NCBI GenBank assembly: GCA_002505345.1
Contig: DAUY01000008.1
Coordinates: forward strand, 1 to 20,872
DNA length: 20,872 bases
Direction: 5' to 3'
DNA from: Methanomassiliicoccaceae archaeon UBA370
GTDB taxonomy: Archaea > Thermoplasmatota > Thermoplasmata > Methanomassiliicoccales > Methanomethylophilaceae
This document shows, piece by piece, positions 6,117 through 13,249 of this stretch. Within the stretch, counting starts at the first letter, position 1. Each line of letters starts with the position of its first letter. A program made the translations under genes and the position numbers. The notes under the pieces were generated by a model. That model saw only the letters and a list, made by a program, of their open reading frames with translations, ran no database searches and was not told where the DNA came from.

Positions 6117-6877
6117 TGCCGGTCTCCCGGGTGGTTCGGACAGTCAGGGTCGATGTCGAGTCCCACCGTGTCCATGGTACCGTCCTCACCGTTGTAATAG
6201 GTTATGCCTCCGGCACAGAGGTCCGTCCTTCCCGAGGCTATCTTTTCCGCTTCGCGGACCTGTACCGCGGCGATGACGGAAGTGGTGGTTATCTCGGCGG
6301 CCATGCGGGGCACGAACACGTGGGAGTCCCTGGTGCAGGAGAACCTGAGGTCCGCGGTCCTGGCATGACTTCCGTTGCTGGCGCACTGCAGGCACGGCCC
6401 CCCCGGAAGGACGACCTGCACCTTGCCCGTCATCCCGTCCGTGGCGCCGTCCACGTACGGCAAGCCGTGGTAGACGGCGTGCGAATTCACGTGCATCCTG
6501 GCGGAGAAGTTGTCGAGGCATCCGAGCACCAGGTCGTAATCCCATTCCGTCAGGTCCTGCACCTTCGAATTTATCGGGCGGATCTCGGCATCCGGGTACA
6601 GATCCTTTGCGCGGCGGGCCAGGACCTCGGACTTGCGGCATCCCTCGTCCCCGTCGCGGAACAGCACGCAACGGCTCAGGTTGGAGCCGGCGACGCGGTC
6701 CATATCCACAACATCGATCTTCCTGAATCCCGCAAGGACCATGCACTTCACTGTCTCGTTCCCAAGGGCCCCTGCGCCTGCGACCAGGCACCTGGACAGT
6801 GATATGCGGTCCATGTCCAGCCATCCTATGCGCCTCATGCGGTCGAACCTGTCCGAATCCATGGCGTCGGCTCTCAT
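6113..6877 (-). CDS. E1-like ubiquitin-activating enzyme (ThiF/MoeB/UBA fold)
   Basis: The 254-residue protein is a ThiF-fold adenylating enzyme. It shows the nucleotide loop GAGALG (34-39), VVDMDRV with Asp58 and Asp60, NLSRCVLF with Arg69, Lys82, and the Mg/adenylate Asp122 in LDNFSAR. GPCLQC (162, 165) and CPNH (246, 249) are a probable zinc site, with a His replacing one Cys. Cys181 in FSCTRD lies where E1 enzymes carry the catalytic Cys-Thr motif, so it may form a modifier thioester. The start is ATG 6877, 27 bases downstream of the TATA box at 6901-6907 and thus leaderless; ATG 6862 is possible, while 6949 and 6895 lie upstream of or too close to the promoter. It heads the four-gene operon. 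MoeB or ThiF duty is less likely because E2 and JAMM genes follow. Confidence 0.9.
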   Translation of the reverse strand: MRADAMDSDRFDRMRRIGWLDMDRISLSRCLVAGAGALGNETVKCMVLAGFRKIDVVDMDRVAGSNLSRCVLFRDGDEGCRKSEVLARRAKDLYPDAEIRPINSKVQDLTEWDYDLVLGCLDNFSARMHVNSHAVYHGLPYVDGATDGMTGKVQVVLPGGPCLQCASNGSHARTADLRFSCTRDSHVFVPRMAAEITTTSVIAAVQVREAEKIASGRTDLCAGGITYYNGEDGTMDTVGLDIDPDCPNHPGDRQ

Positions 6878-6900
6878 GGACGGGGCGAGCGGCATGGATG

Positions 6901-6907
6901 ATAAATA
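6901..6907 (-). promoter_or_regulatory. TATA box of the ubiquitin-like operon
   Basis: TATTTAT on the minus strand is centred 27 bases upstream of ATG 6877 of the E1-like gene, the distance expected for a leaderless transcript. It is the only AT-rich element in this stretch. Confidence 0.6.
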
Positions 6908-6954
6908 CAGTCCGCACAGACCTCGCAGGATACTCCGGAGGAGCGGCATGCCTG

Positions 6955-6961
6955 ATTTATA
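6955..6961 (+). promoter_or_regulatory. TATA box of the zinc-ribbon membrane protein gene
   Basis: ATTTATA is centred 26 bases before ATG 6984, again leaderless spacing. It stands back to back with the ubiquitin-like operon promoter, about 50 bases apart. Confidence 0.6.
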
Positions 6962-6983
6962 GGGTGAGAGCCATTCCCCGCCG

Positions 6984-7181
6984 ATGGCAGAACTTCCTGA
7001 TCATTCGCATTGCAGATTCTGCGGAGACCCGATACCTTTCGGCGGGAAATACTGCTCCGAGGAATGCGGGTCGCTGTACGAGGCGCGAACGAAGAAGGAG
7101 ACCAGGAAGGAACGGGCATTCTTTGCGCTCGCCATATTGGCCGTCGCAGTCGTCACCGCTGTGCTTTATCTCTTGCGGTAA
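6984..7181 (+). CDS. Small zinc-ribbon membrane protein (DUF2116-like)
   Basis: This 65-residue protein has an N-terminal zinc knuckle, CRFCGDPIPFGGKYCSEEC (Cys-x2-Cys-x10-Cys-x3-Cys), a charged linker TKKETRKER and one C-terminal transmembrane helix AFFALAILAVAVVTAVLYLL. It resembles the archaeal DUF2116 family of tail-anchored zinc ribbons, whose function is unknown to me. The topology predicts a cytoplasmic zinc head anchored to the membrane. It is divergent from the E1-like gene and has its own TATA box. Its last 16 bases overlap the end of folP, which runs the other way. A link to the ubiquitin-like system is possible but rests only on position. Confidence 0.85.
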   Translation: MAELPDHSHCRFCGDPIPFGGKYCSEECGSLYEARTKKETRKERAFFALAILAVAVVTAVLYLLR

Positions 7182-7969
7182 AGGGCGGCCTTTGTCGCTT
7201 TCACGTTGTGGACCCTCACGATGTTGGCTCCCCCGTCCACGGCCAGGGCGGCCGCCTTCGCAGACGCGGCGTCGTCGTTCGAACCCAGGGCGGCGGTGAG
7301 GAATCTCTTCCTGGAGGAACCGATGAGGATCGGATGGTCGCCTCTGAAGTAATACGCGCTCTGCATTATCTCGGCGTTCTGAGCCCCGGTCTTTCCGAAG
7401 CCAATGCCCGGATCGAGGATTATCTTGTTCTTCTTGATGCCGGCATCGACGGCGGCCTGCGTCCTCTCTTCGAAGAACTTTCTGATCTGCGGAAGGACGT
7501 TGCCGACCATCGTCTCCGAGTGCATGTTCTCAAGCTCCCCGTTCATATGCATTATTATCACAGGGACACCTGCGGAGGCCGCCAATTCTGCCATGCCGTC
7601 CCATCTGAGGCCGTAGACGTCGTTGATTATGTCGGCTCCCGCGTCCAGGGCGGCCTCTGCAACCTGGGTCTTCATGGTGTCGACCGAAATCGGGACGTCG
7701 CACGAAGGCGCTATCTCCCTTATCACGGGCACCAGCCTCTCGATCTCCTCTTCTGCGGATACGGGCTTCCACCCCGGGCGGGTGGATTCCGCACCGATGT
7801 CCAAGATCCCGGCGCCCTCGTCGATCAGCCTGAAAGCGTGGTCCGCGGCGGAGTTCAGCTTTGCGTAAGCCCCGCCGTCGGAAAATGAGTCAGGGGTAAC
7901 GTTGAGTATTCCCATTATCACCGGGCGCTCGTAAGTTACCGAGCCCCCGCTCCACTTCGTCTGAAGCAT
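7166..7969 (-). CDS. folP: Dihydropteroate synthase
   Basis: The 267-residue protein is a full-length DHPS, which condenses p-aminobenzoate with 6-hydroxymethyl-dihydropterin diphosphate to give dihydropteroate for folate. Signatures in order are MGILNVTPDSFSDGG, DIGAESTRPG, ISVDTMKTQVAEAALDAGAD with INDVYG, LDPGIGFGKT and GSSRKRF; all are bacterial-type pterin or pABA-site motifs. ATG 7969 is preferred, with GTGAT four bases upstream; a GTG at 7978 would overlap the preceding stop codon as GTGA. It is the last gene of the larA operon. Methanogens usually rely on methanopterin, but Methanomassiliicoccales lack the methyl branch of that pathway, so folate-based C1 metabolism is plausible. Confidence 0.93.
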   Translation of the reverse strand: MLQTKWSGGSVTYERPVIMGILNVTPDSFSDGGAYAKLNSAADHAFRLIDEGAGILDIGAESTRPGWKPVSAEEEIERLVPVIREIAPSCDVPISVDTMKTQVAEAALDAGADIINDVYGLRWDGMAELAASAGVPVIIMHMNGELENMHSETMVGNVLPQIRKFFEERTQAAVDAGIKKNKIILDPGIGFGKTGAQNAEIMQSAYYFRGDHPILIGSSRKRFLTAALGSNDDAASAKAAALAVDGGANIVRVHNVKATKAALYRKR

Positions 7970-7974
7970 GCGTA

Positions 7975-9072
7975 TCACATCAGTTTGTCAATGAGCTCCA
8001 TGAGGTCGACGACCTCGATCTTGCGGTCTCCTTTTCCGGAGGACAGATTGTTAACGCAGAACGGGCACGAGGTGATCATGATGTCCGCAAAACCCGCCTC
8101 GTCCAGCCTTGTTGAGGCTATGCCCAGCGATTCTTCCGGGAATGCGCTCCTGACGCCTCCGCCGCCTCCGCAGCAGTGGCTGAGGGCGCGGTTGTACTCC
8201 ATCTCCTTGAACACGAGGCCGGGGATCTTGGCTATGACCTCCCTGGGCGCCTCGTATATGCCGCAGTGTCTCCCCATGTGGCAGGGGTCGTGATATGTTG
8301 CGATCACGCCATCCATGGGCTTCAGCTTCAGGTCGCGCTTGGCCAGGAATTCGGTTATGTGGAGTATCTCGAACGGAACGTCGACGTACTTGGGGTACTC
8401 TACTTTGAACATCCTGTAGCATCCGGCGCAGGAGAAGACTATGGTCTTGACCCCCAGCTCCTTGATGGCATCTATGTTCCTCTGGAACATCGTTGTGATG
8501 TAGTCCTGGTCGTAGCCCACTCTCTGGAGAACGGACCCGCAGCAAACCTCGTCCACTACGGTGAAGTCGATCCCCAGCTTGTTCAGGACGGACATCGTGG
8601 ACCTGGAGGTCTCTTTCGAGCGGTAGGTTGCGGTGCACCCGACGAAGTAGCCGATCTCGGCCTTGTGCCTCTCGACGCCCAGGGTCTCCGCCACGCTCTT
8701 TTCCTCGCGGTAAGGGTTTCCGTACTTCACGACGCTGTCGCACATGACCTTATGCTTGTCCAGCATGTGGCCGTTCTTAACGAGGTCGGAGCGGCATATT
8801 TCGATTATGTCGACCACATCGACCTTCGAGGGGCACCTTCTCACGCAGTCCGCACAGGTGGTGCACGTGTAGAGGTTCTTTATCACCGATTCATCTACCG
8901 GTATGTCTCCGTTGAGGATGCCGTAAGTGAGCGTTATCCTGCCTCGGGAAGATGCGGCGTCCCATCCTATCTCTTTGAAAGAGGGGCACACGCTCTTGCA
9001 GAATCCGCACATCGTGCAAACGTTGACCGCTTTTCTTACCTTTTCCATGTTCTCTGTCTTGAACTCGCTCAT
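7975..9072 (-). CDS. HdrD/GlcF-like Fe-S oxidoreductase with two CCG domains
   Basis: The 365-residue protein begins with two 4Fe-4S ferredoxin motifs (Cys19-22-25-29 and Cys70-73-76-80, each ending CP), followed by two CCG domains: Cys146, Cys177-Cys178-Gly and Cys215/218 (CAGC); then Cys264, Cys300-Cys301-Gly and Cys336/339 (CPFC). This is the layout of HdrD, GlcF and LldE-like subunits, which bind a noncubane or other Fe-S cluster and reduce disulfides or pass electrons from 2-hydroxyacid oxidation. No HdrE, flavin oxidase or FAD subunit gene is next to it. It follows larA by two bases and precedes folP, suggesting a role with the larA product, possibly hydroxyacid oxidation. Use as HdrD in methanogenesis is the main alternative. 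Confidence 0.88.
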   Translation of the reverse strand: MSEFKTENMEKVRKAVNVCTMCGFCKSVCPSFKEIGWDAASSRGRITLTYGILNGDIPVDESVIKNLYTCTTCADCVRRCPSKVDVVDIIEICRSDLVKNGHMLDKHKVMCDSVVKYGNPYREEKSVAETLGVERHKAEIGYFVGCTATYRSKETSRSTMSVLNKLGIDFTVVDEVCCGSVLQRVGYDQDYITTMFQRNIDAIKELGVKTIVFSCAGCYRMFKVEYPKYVDVPFEILHITEFLAKRDLKLKPMDGVIATYHDPCHMGRHCGIYEAPREVIAKIPGLVFKEMEYNRALSHCCGGGGGVRSAFPEESLGIASTRLDEAGFADIMITSCPFCVNNLSSGKGDRKIEVVDLMELIDKLM

Positions 9073-9074
9073 GT

Positions 9075-10313
9075 TTACTCAACTCTGGGTATTGTGACGC
9101 TTCCATCCATCAAAACAAGGAACTCCGCATCCGGGTCGTCCGCAAGAACCGAGTCCACTGCGTCCTGTACCTTGCTGAAAGGCCTGATGTTCGCCTTTGA
9201 AAGTATTTCGGGGTCCAGGTCTGTTACGGCCCAGACATCTGCCCAAGTCATGATCTCCGCCATCTTGGCCGCTTTGTGGTATCCGAGCTTGTATTCCTTC
9301 TTCAGGTTCTCCAGGACCACCCTCGGGTCGCCGGAGCTGGAAAGCTGGGTCAGGAATGTGGCGCTGCCTGTTCCCTCGCGGCACTTCGATACCATGATTA
9401 TCTTCCCTCCTTCCTTGAGGGCCCATTTGCCGTTGTCCAACGCCTTCTGGGACTGATAGAGGTCAACGTCCATGGGGTAGGGCGCCACGGATATCACCGC
9501 GTCGGCCTTCTTCGGGATCGCCACGGAGAAAACCTCGTTGGCATACTCTACGGCCTTTTCGAAGGCCTTGTTGAGGTCTCCGCTTACGGCCTTGTAGATG
9601 TTCTGGTGTCTGTCCAGCACCATCTGTATTGAGAATATCTTCTTGCCTTTGACAGCCTTGAGGGCGTCCATCATGTCCTCGTGCACGGGGTTGCCCTCGA
9701 GGGCCAGCGACTGCGCCTCCATTTTCATTGCCATCTTGTGGTTGGCCTCGATCGTCTTGAAAGAAGCAACGCCAGGCAAGAACGACTTCCTGCCTCCGGT
9801 GTAGCCGGCGAAATAATGGGGCTCCACGCTGGTGACTATGACGAGGCGGTCGGAGTCCACCGCCACCTTGTTGACCTCCATGGGCGTTCCGTTCTTGGAC
9901 GTCCCCAGGTTGACGCACTCCGATTTTTTGCCGTCGTGGACGACGATGCGGTCCTTGAGGTCGCAGTAGTGCCTTCCGAACATGAAGTCGTACTCCTCAT
10001 CGGTGGGTGCACGGTGGTTGCCGGTAGCTATGAGGTATCTGGCACATTTCAGGTCTATGATTTCGGAAAGCGCATCCAGCACTTTAGCCGTAGGCGTGGG
10101 GCGGGTCCCGTCGTTGATTATGAAAACAATGTCTTTCCCGCCTTCCAGGAAGGATTCGAGAGAGTCGGACCCTATCGGATTACCGATCGACTCGCTTATC
10201 ACATCGTTCGGCGGAAGGCATTTCACATCCTTGGGGTAGAACGTGCCGATGTAATTCCTGTCCGGTATCTCGGTGGGCTGGGAACCCTTTCCATACTTAA
10301 CGTCGATCTTCAT
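9075..10313 (-). CDS. larA: LarA-family nickel-pincer racemase
   Basis: The 412-residue protein belongs to the LarA (DUF2088) family, racemases or epimerases of lactate and other 2-hydroxyacids that use a nickel-pincer nucleotide. Key residues are present at the known spacing: His166, Lys176 (cofactor attachment) and His192 in PHYFAGYTGGRKSFLPG and the following segment, plus Asp68/Arg71 in NDGTRPTPT and TGNHRAP. The usual length is about 420. The start is ATG 10313, 27 bases downstream of a TATA box and therefore leaderless; the GTG at 10322 adds three residues. The larB, larC and larE cofactor genes are not in the window. The substrate is not determined; a lactate racemase name would be tentative. 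Confidence 0.9.
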   Translation of the reverse strand: MKIDVKYGKGSQPTEIPDRNYIGTFYPKDVKCLPPNDVISESIGNPIGSDSLESFLEGGKDIVFIINDGTRPTPTAKVLDALSEIIDLKCARYLIATGNHRAPTDEEYDFMFGRHYCDLKDRIVVHDGKKSECVNLGTSKNGTPMEVNKVAVDSDRLVIVTSVEPHYFAGYTGGRKSFLPGVASFKTIEANHKMAMKMEAQSLALEGNPVHEDMMDALKAVKGKKIFSIQMVLDRHQNIYKAVSGDLNKAFEKAVEYANEVFSVAIPKKADAVISVAPYPMDVDLYQSQKALDNGKWALKEGGKIIMVSKCREGTGSATFLTQLSSSGDPRVVLENLKKEYKLGYHKAAKMAEIMTWADVWAVTDLDPEILSKANIRPFSKVQDAVDSVLADDPDAEFLVLMDGSVTIPRVE

Positions 10314-10336
10314 TCTGTGCACTTATCGTCGGTATG

Positions 10337-10344
10337 TTATTAAA
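10337..10344 (-). promoter_or_regulatory. TATA box of the larA operon
   Basis: TTTAATAA on the minus strand is centred 27 bases upstream of ATG 10313. It is divergent from the thiL promoter 30 bases away. Confidence 0.6.
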
Positions 10345-10372
10345 TTTATTTGCGCCAGGAGCGCGTGCAAAA

Positions 10373-10380
10373 GATATTAG
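10373..10380 (+). promoter_or_regulatory. TATA-like element of the thiL operon
   Basis: GATATTAG lies about 29 bases before ATG 10405, consistent with a leaderless mRNA. The match to the TATA consensus is moderate. Confidence 0.5.
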
Positions 10381-10404
10381 GTCCAGTATCCGATACCGAA
10401 GCGT

Positions 10405-11343
10405 ATGGCTTCTTTCGGTGAGATCGGTGAAAGGGAGATGATCCGCAGGATGCTAAGGGCGGTCCGCCCCTCGGGAAGGGACGGCCCCGGGGACGATGCG
10501 GCCCTGGCGGACATCAGCGGACGCCTGGCCATATGCTCGGACGGCCTTACGTTCGAGAGGCACATGCCTGAAACCATGACCTTCGAGGAGTTCGGATGGA
10601 CCGTGGCGGCCGTCAATTTCAGCGACCTCGCATCCATGGGTGCAAGGCCCAACGGACTCCTGGTGTCCCTAATGATGCCAGATGATGCCGGCGAGGAAGA
10701 GATCTGCGACATAATGAGCGGCGCGGACCAGTGCGCCGAGTTCTGCGGAACGTTTATACTGGGAGGGGATACGAAGAAGGGCGCGGGGGCCGCCGTGGCC
10801 ACCGCCATAGGGAGCATGGAGGGCAGGACGCCGATGACCCGATACGGTGCAACGCCCGGGGACCTGGTGGCAGTAACCGGCGCACTCGGAGGTCCGGCGG
10901 CAGGCTGGCACTCTTTGAAGAACCGTCTTGCTATAGATGAGGCGGAGAATGCGTTGAAGGTGCCGGTGCCCAGAGTGGAGGAGGGGATCGCGCTCGCCTC
11001 TTCCGGCGCGGTTTCGTCATGCATAGACCTTTCGGACGGCCTCGCCGAGGCCGCATGGAGCATATGCGGCTGCAGCCGCGTGGGCATGGAGTTCCAGAGG
11101 GAGTTCGTTCCGGAGGGGGAAGGCGTGGAGGATGTCAGCAAGTCCCTTGGGATCCCCAGGGACGACATGGTCCTCTACTGGGGAGGAGAGTACGAGCTGA
11201 TGTTCACGTTCAGGAAAGACAGGATCAAGGAGCTGTACGCTTCCGGCTCCCCTTTCACCATAATAGGTGTGGTCGACAACGGAGTATCGCCGAAGATGTC
11301 CGAAGCGGATAAAACAGAGGTGCTGGGTCATGGGATCTATTAA
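10405..11343 (+). CDS. thiL: Thiamine-monophosphate kinase
   Basis: ThiL phosphorylates thiamine monophosphate to thiamine diphosphate, the last step of cofactor synthesis. The 312-residue product has the PurM/ThiL fold: FGEIGEREMI, GPGDDAAL (Mg-binding Asp pair), SDGLTF, AVNFSDLASMGARP, and later LGGDTKKG and SSCIDLSDGLAEAA. The length is typical. The start ATG 10405 is 29 bases downstream of a TATA-like element. Its 3' end overlaps the next gene by 14 bases, so the radical SAM enzyme is translated from the same message. Confidence 0.95.
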   Translation: MASFGEIGEREMIRRMLRAVRPSGRDGPGDDAALADISGRLAICSDGLTFERHMPETMTFEEFGWTVAAVNFSDLASMGARPNGLLVSLMMPDDAGEEEICDIMSGADQCAEFCGTFILGGDTKKGAGAAVATAIGSMEGRTPMTRYGATPGDLVAVTGALGGPAAGWHSLKNRLAIDEAENALKVPVPRVEEGIALASSGAVSSCIDLSDGLAEAAWSICGCSRVGMEFQREFVPEGEGVEDVSKSLGIPRDDMVLYWGGEYELMFTFRKDRIKELYASGSPFTIIGVVDNGVSPKMSEADKTEVLGHGIY

Positions 11344-12343
11344 TCCTGCGGTCGAGGCCGCTTACTATACCAGGGAAGATGGGGGCTACAGATGCGAGCT
11401 CTGCCCCCACCGCTGCCGCATCAAGCCCGGAAGCTACGGAAGGTGCGGTTCAAGATACGGGGAGGAAGACATGCTGGTCGCCTACACCTACGGAAAGCTT
11501 TCTTCCATATGCGTAGACCCGATAGAGAAGAAGCCGCTTTACCACTTCTACCCCGGGGAAAAGACGTTCTCGGTGGGTAGCGTGGGCTGCAACATGTCCT
11601 GCCGCCACTGCCAAAATTACGCGATCGCCCAATACTCCACAGGAAAGAAACGCACAACCTATGTCTCTCCGGAGAAGCTTATCGGAATGTGCAGGAACGA
11701 GAAGCTTGACATCATATCTTTCACTTACAACGAGCCGACCATATGGTACGAGTACATCATGGACGTGATGGACCTGGACCCCGACCTCACATGCGTGCTG
11801 GTCACAAACGGCCTTGCGAACGAAAAGCCGATGAAAGACCTGTGCAAGGTCGCATCCGCCATGAACATAGACGTGAAGGGCTTCACCGATGATTTCTACA
11901 TGAAGATCTGCGGGGCGCACCTGGAGGATGTACTGAGGTCTGTGAAGCTCGTATTCGACCAGAAGGTGCACGTGGAGCTGACATACCTGATGATACCCGG
12001 GCTGAACGACAGCATGTCCGAGATACGTGAATTTGCGGTCTGGGTCAGGAATACCCTGTCGGAAGACGTCCCGGTCCACTTTACCAGATTCCATCCTGAC
12101 AACGAGATGAACGACGTCCAGTGGACATCCCCCGAGTCCCTTATCGCAGCCAGGGACACAGCCATGTCGGCAGGCCTCAACTATGTGTACATAGGCAACA
12201 TCCTGGCCGAAGGCACGAGCGACACTTACTGCCCGGAATGCGGCACGGCAGTGGTGAAGCGTCTCGGGTATCTTGTCGACATCGAGGCGCTGGACGGAAG
12301 AAGGTGCGCCTGCTGCAAGCACAGGCTGAACATCATAAGATGA
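11330..12343 (+). CDS. amrS: Radical SAM enzyme of the AmmeMemoRadiSam (AmrS/PflA-like) family
   Basis: The 337-residue protein has the radical SAM motif CxxxCxxC at Cys87, Cys91 and Cys94 (CNMSCRHCQNYAI), preceded by a Cys-rich region CELCPHRC (22, 25, 29) and followed by the PflA-like IISFTYNEPTIWYEY. A C-terminal zinc ribbon (CPEC near 302, CACC near 328) ends the protein. This is the AmrS pattern, often linked with AMMECR1 and Memo genes, none of which occur here. The family's reaction is unknown. ATG 11330 has GAGGTG upstream and overlaps thiL by 14 bases. It converges on the prepilin peptidase with an 11-base overlap. Confidence 0.88.
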   Translation: MGSINPAVEAAYYTREDGGYRCELCPHRCRIKPGSYGRCGSRYGEEDMLVAYTYGKLSSICVDPIEKKPLYHFYPGEKTFSVGSVGCNMSCRHCQNYAIAQYSTGKKRTTYVSPEKLIGMCRNEKLDIISFTYNEPTIWYEYIMDVMDLDPDLTCVLVTNGLANEKPMKDLCKVASAMNIDVKGFTDDFYMKICGAHLEDVLRSVKLVFDQKVHVELTYLMIPGLNDSMSEIREFAVWVRNTLSEDVPVHFTRFHPDNEMNDVQWTSPESLIAARDTAMSAGLNYVYIGNILAEGTSDTYCPECGTAVVKRLGYLVDIEALDGRRCACCKHRLNIIR

Positions 12344-13196
12344 GGAACAGCAGGTTGCCAGCAAGACCGGTGAAAACAACGGACGCGAAAACGGGCAGAA
12401 TGAAAGGTATCATCGGTGTGACCCAGATCTCTTTTTCACCATGTGCCCTCAGCCTCGAATATACCTCGGACGGATCTTCCGGAATGGATATCCGGAAAAG
12501 CCTTTCTCCGTCGGTGTCGTCCATGGGCCAGACGTGGGACCTCTCTGCTTCGTCTATATCCATCAAGTATCCGTGCAGCGCCCTGTCGCCGATGTTCCCA
12601 TGCCGAAGGTTCCTCAGGAAGATATATGCGGCCCCTGACAACGAGAACAGCAGAGCATGGAAAAGCACTGCCGCCGAAAAGACGAATACTGCCGGAACAA
12701 CTCCCTCCGGGACGGCTATAATAGGAAAGTCCCAGAACTCGGGATAAACGGGGAATGCCACTGTAAGCGAGATCATGCATTTCGCATCCGCCCCTCCCCT
12801 CAGGAGACCGGCCGCGTACATCAGCATGTAAAGGACATAGAATGCCGGAATCGCCATTCCCGCCTGGACCGAAGGGTCGGAAGGCGAAATGGCGCAGGGG
12901 ACCAGGAAAAGAACGAAAACCGAACCGTATATCGCGGCGGAAACAGCTTTCGACCTATCGGAGTCCCAAAGAACATCGAACATGATCATGCATGAACCTG
13001 CGGCCATGGCAACATGTTCCCATTTGGCCCCCTGGTACCAAGAGGCGATGAGCCAGAACATTATTCCTACGATGCCTATGGCCGCCCAATGAAGGTCACG
13101 GACGGTCCTGGTTCGAATGTCGCTGGCCGCCGCCGAGCCAAGTACCGCCACCGTAATGGCGAAAAGCGCAAGAGGGACAATGTCCGGAACGGTCAT
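12333..13196 (-). CDS. Prepilin/preflagellin peptidase (A24 family, FlaK/EppA-like)
   Basis: The 287-residue membrane protein carries the two aspartates of A24 peptidases: Asp26 in ASDIRTRTVRD after the first membrane helix, and Asp137 in LLRGGADAK, a variant of the GxGD motif. Several hydrophobic helices and a C-terminal one are visible; a soluble segment of about 80 residues (SHVWPMDDTDGERLF...) lies before the last helix. Such enzymes remove the signal peptides of archaeal pilins or archaellins. No pilin or secretion ATPase gene is near. ATG 13196 is chosen because it sits 26 bases from the shared TATA element; a longer open frame up to 13397 crosses the promoter and the divergent gene and is rejected. 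Confidence 0.85.
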   Translation of the reverse strand: MTVPDIVPLALFAITVAVLGSAAASDIRTRTVRDLHWAAIGIVGIMFWLIASWYQGAKWEHVAMAAGSCMIMFDVLWDSDRSKAVSAAIYGSVFVLFLVPCAISPSDPSVQAGMAIPAFYVLYMLMYAAGLLRGGADAKCMISLTVAFPVYPEFWDFPIIAVPEGVVPAVFVFSAAVLFHALLFSLSGAAYIFLRNLRHGNIGDRALHGYLMDIDEAERSHVWPMDDTDGERLFRISIPEDPSEVYSRLRAHGEKEIWVTPMIPFILPVFASVVFTGLAGNLLFLIL

Positions 13197-13215
13197 GGTA
13201 AACAATGGGCTCGGG

Positions 13216-13228
13216 AATATTATAATAA
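13216..13228. promoter_or_regulatory. Shared bidirectional TATA element
   Basis: AATATTATAATAA can be read as a TATA box on both strands. It lies 26 bases from ATG 13196 on the minus strand and about 28 bases from GTG 13250 on the plus strand, so one short AT-rich element may serve both leaderless genes. Confidence 0.55.
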
Positions 13229-13249
13229 CCAATGTACATTTGGGCAAAC

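Noticed and set aside
5109..6197. Plus-strand open frame of 362 codons across the ubiquitin-like operon
   Set aside because: Antisense to the JAMM, E2 and modifier genes, each of which has full motifs and coupled junctions.
6113..6877. E1-like gene as an ordinary MoeB or ThiF for cofactor synthesis
   Set aside because: Operon company with an E2-like and a JAMM gene and a modifier precursor with a blocked Gly-Gly fits conjugation better; kept as a secondary possibility.
8176..9456. Long plus-strand open frame of 426 codons
   Set aside because: It is opposite the Fe-S oxidoreductase and larA genes, which have clear family motifs; the frame has no recognisable domain and reflects the codon bias of the true genes.
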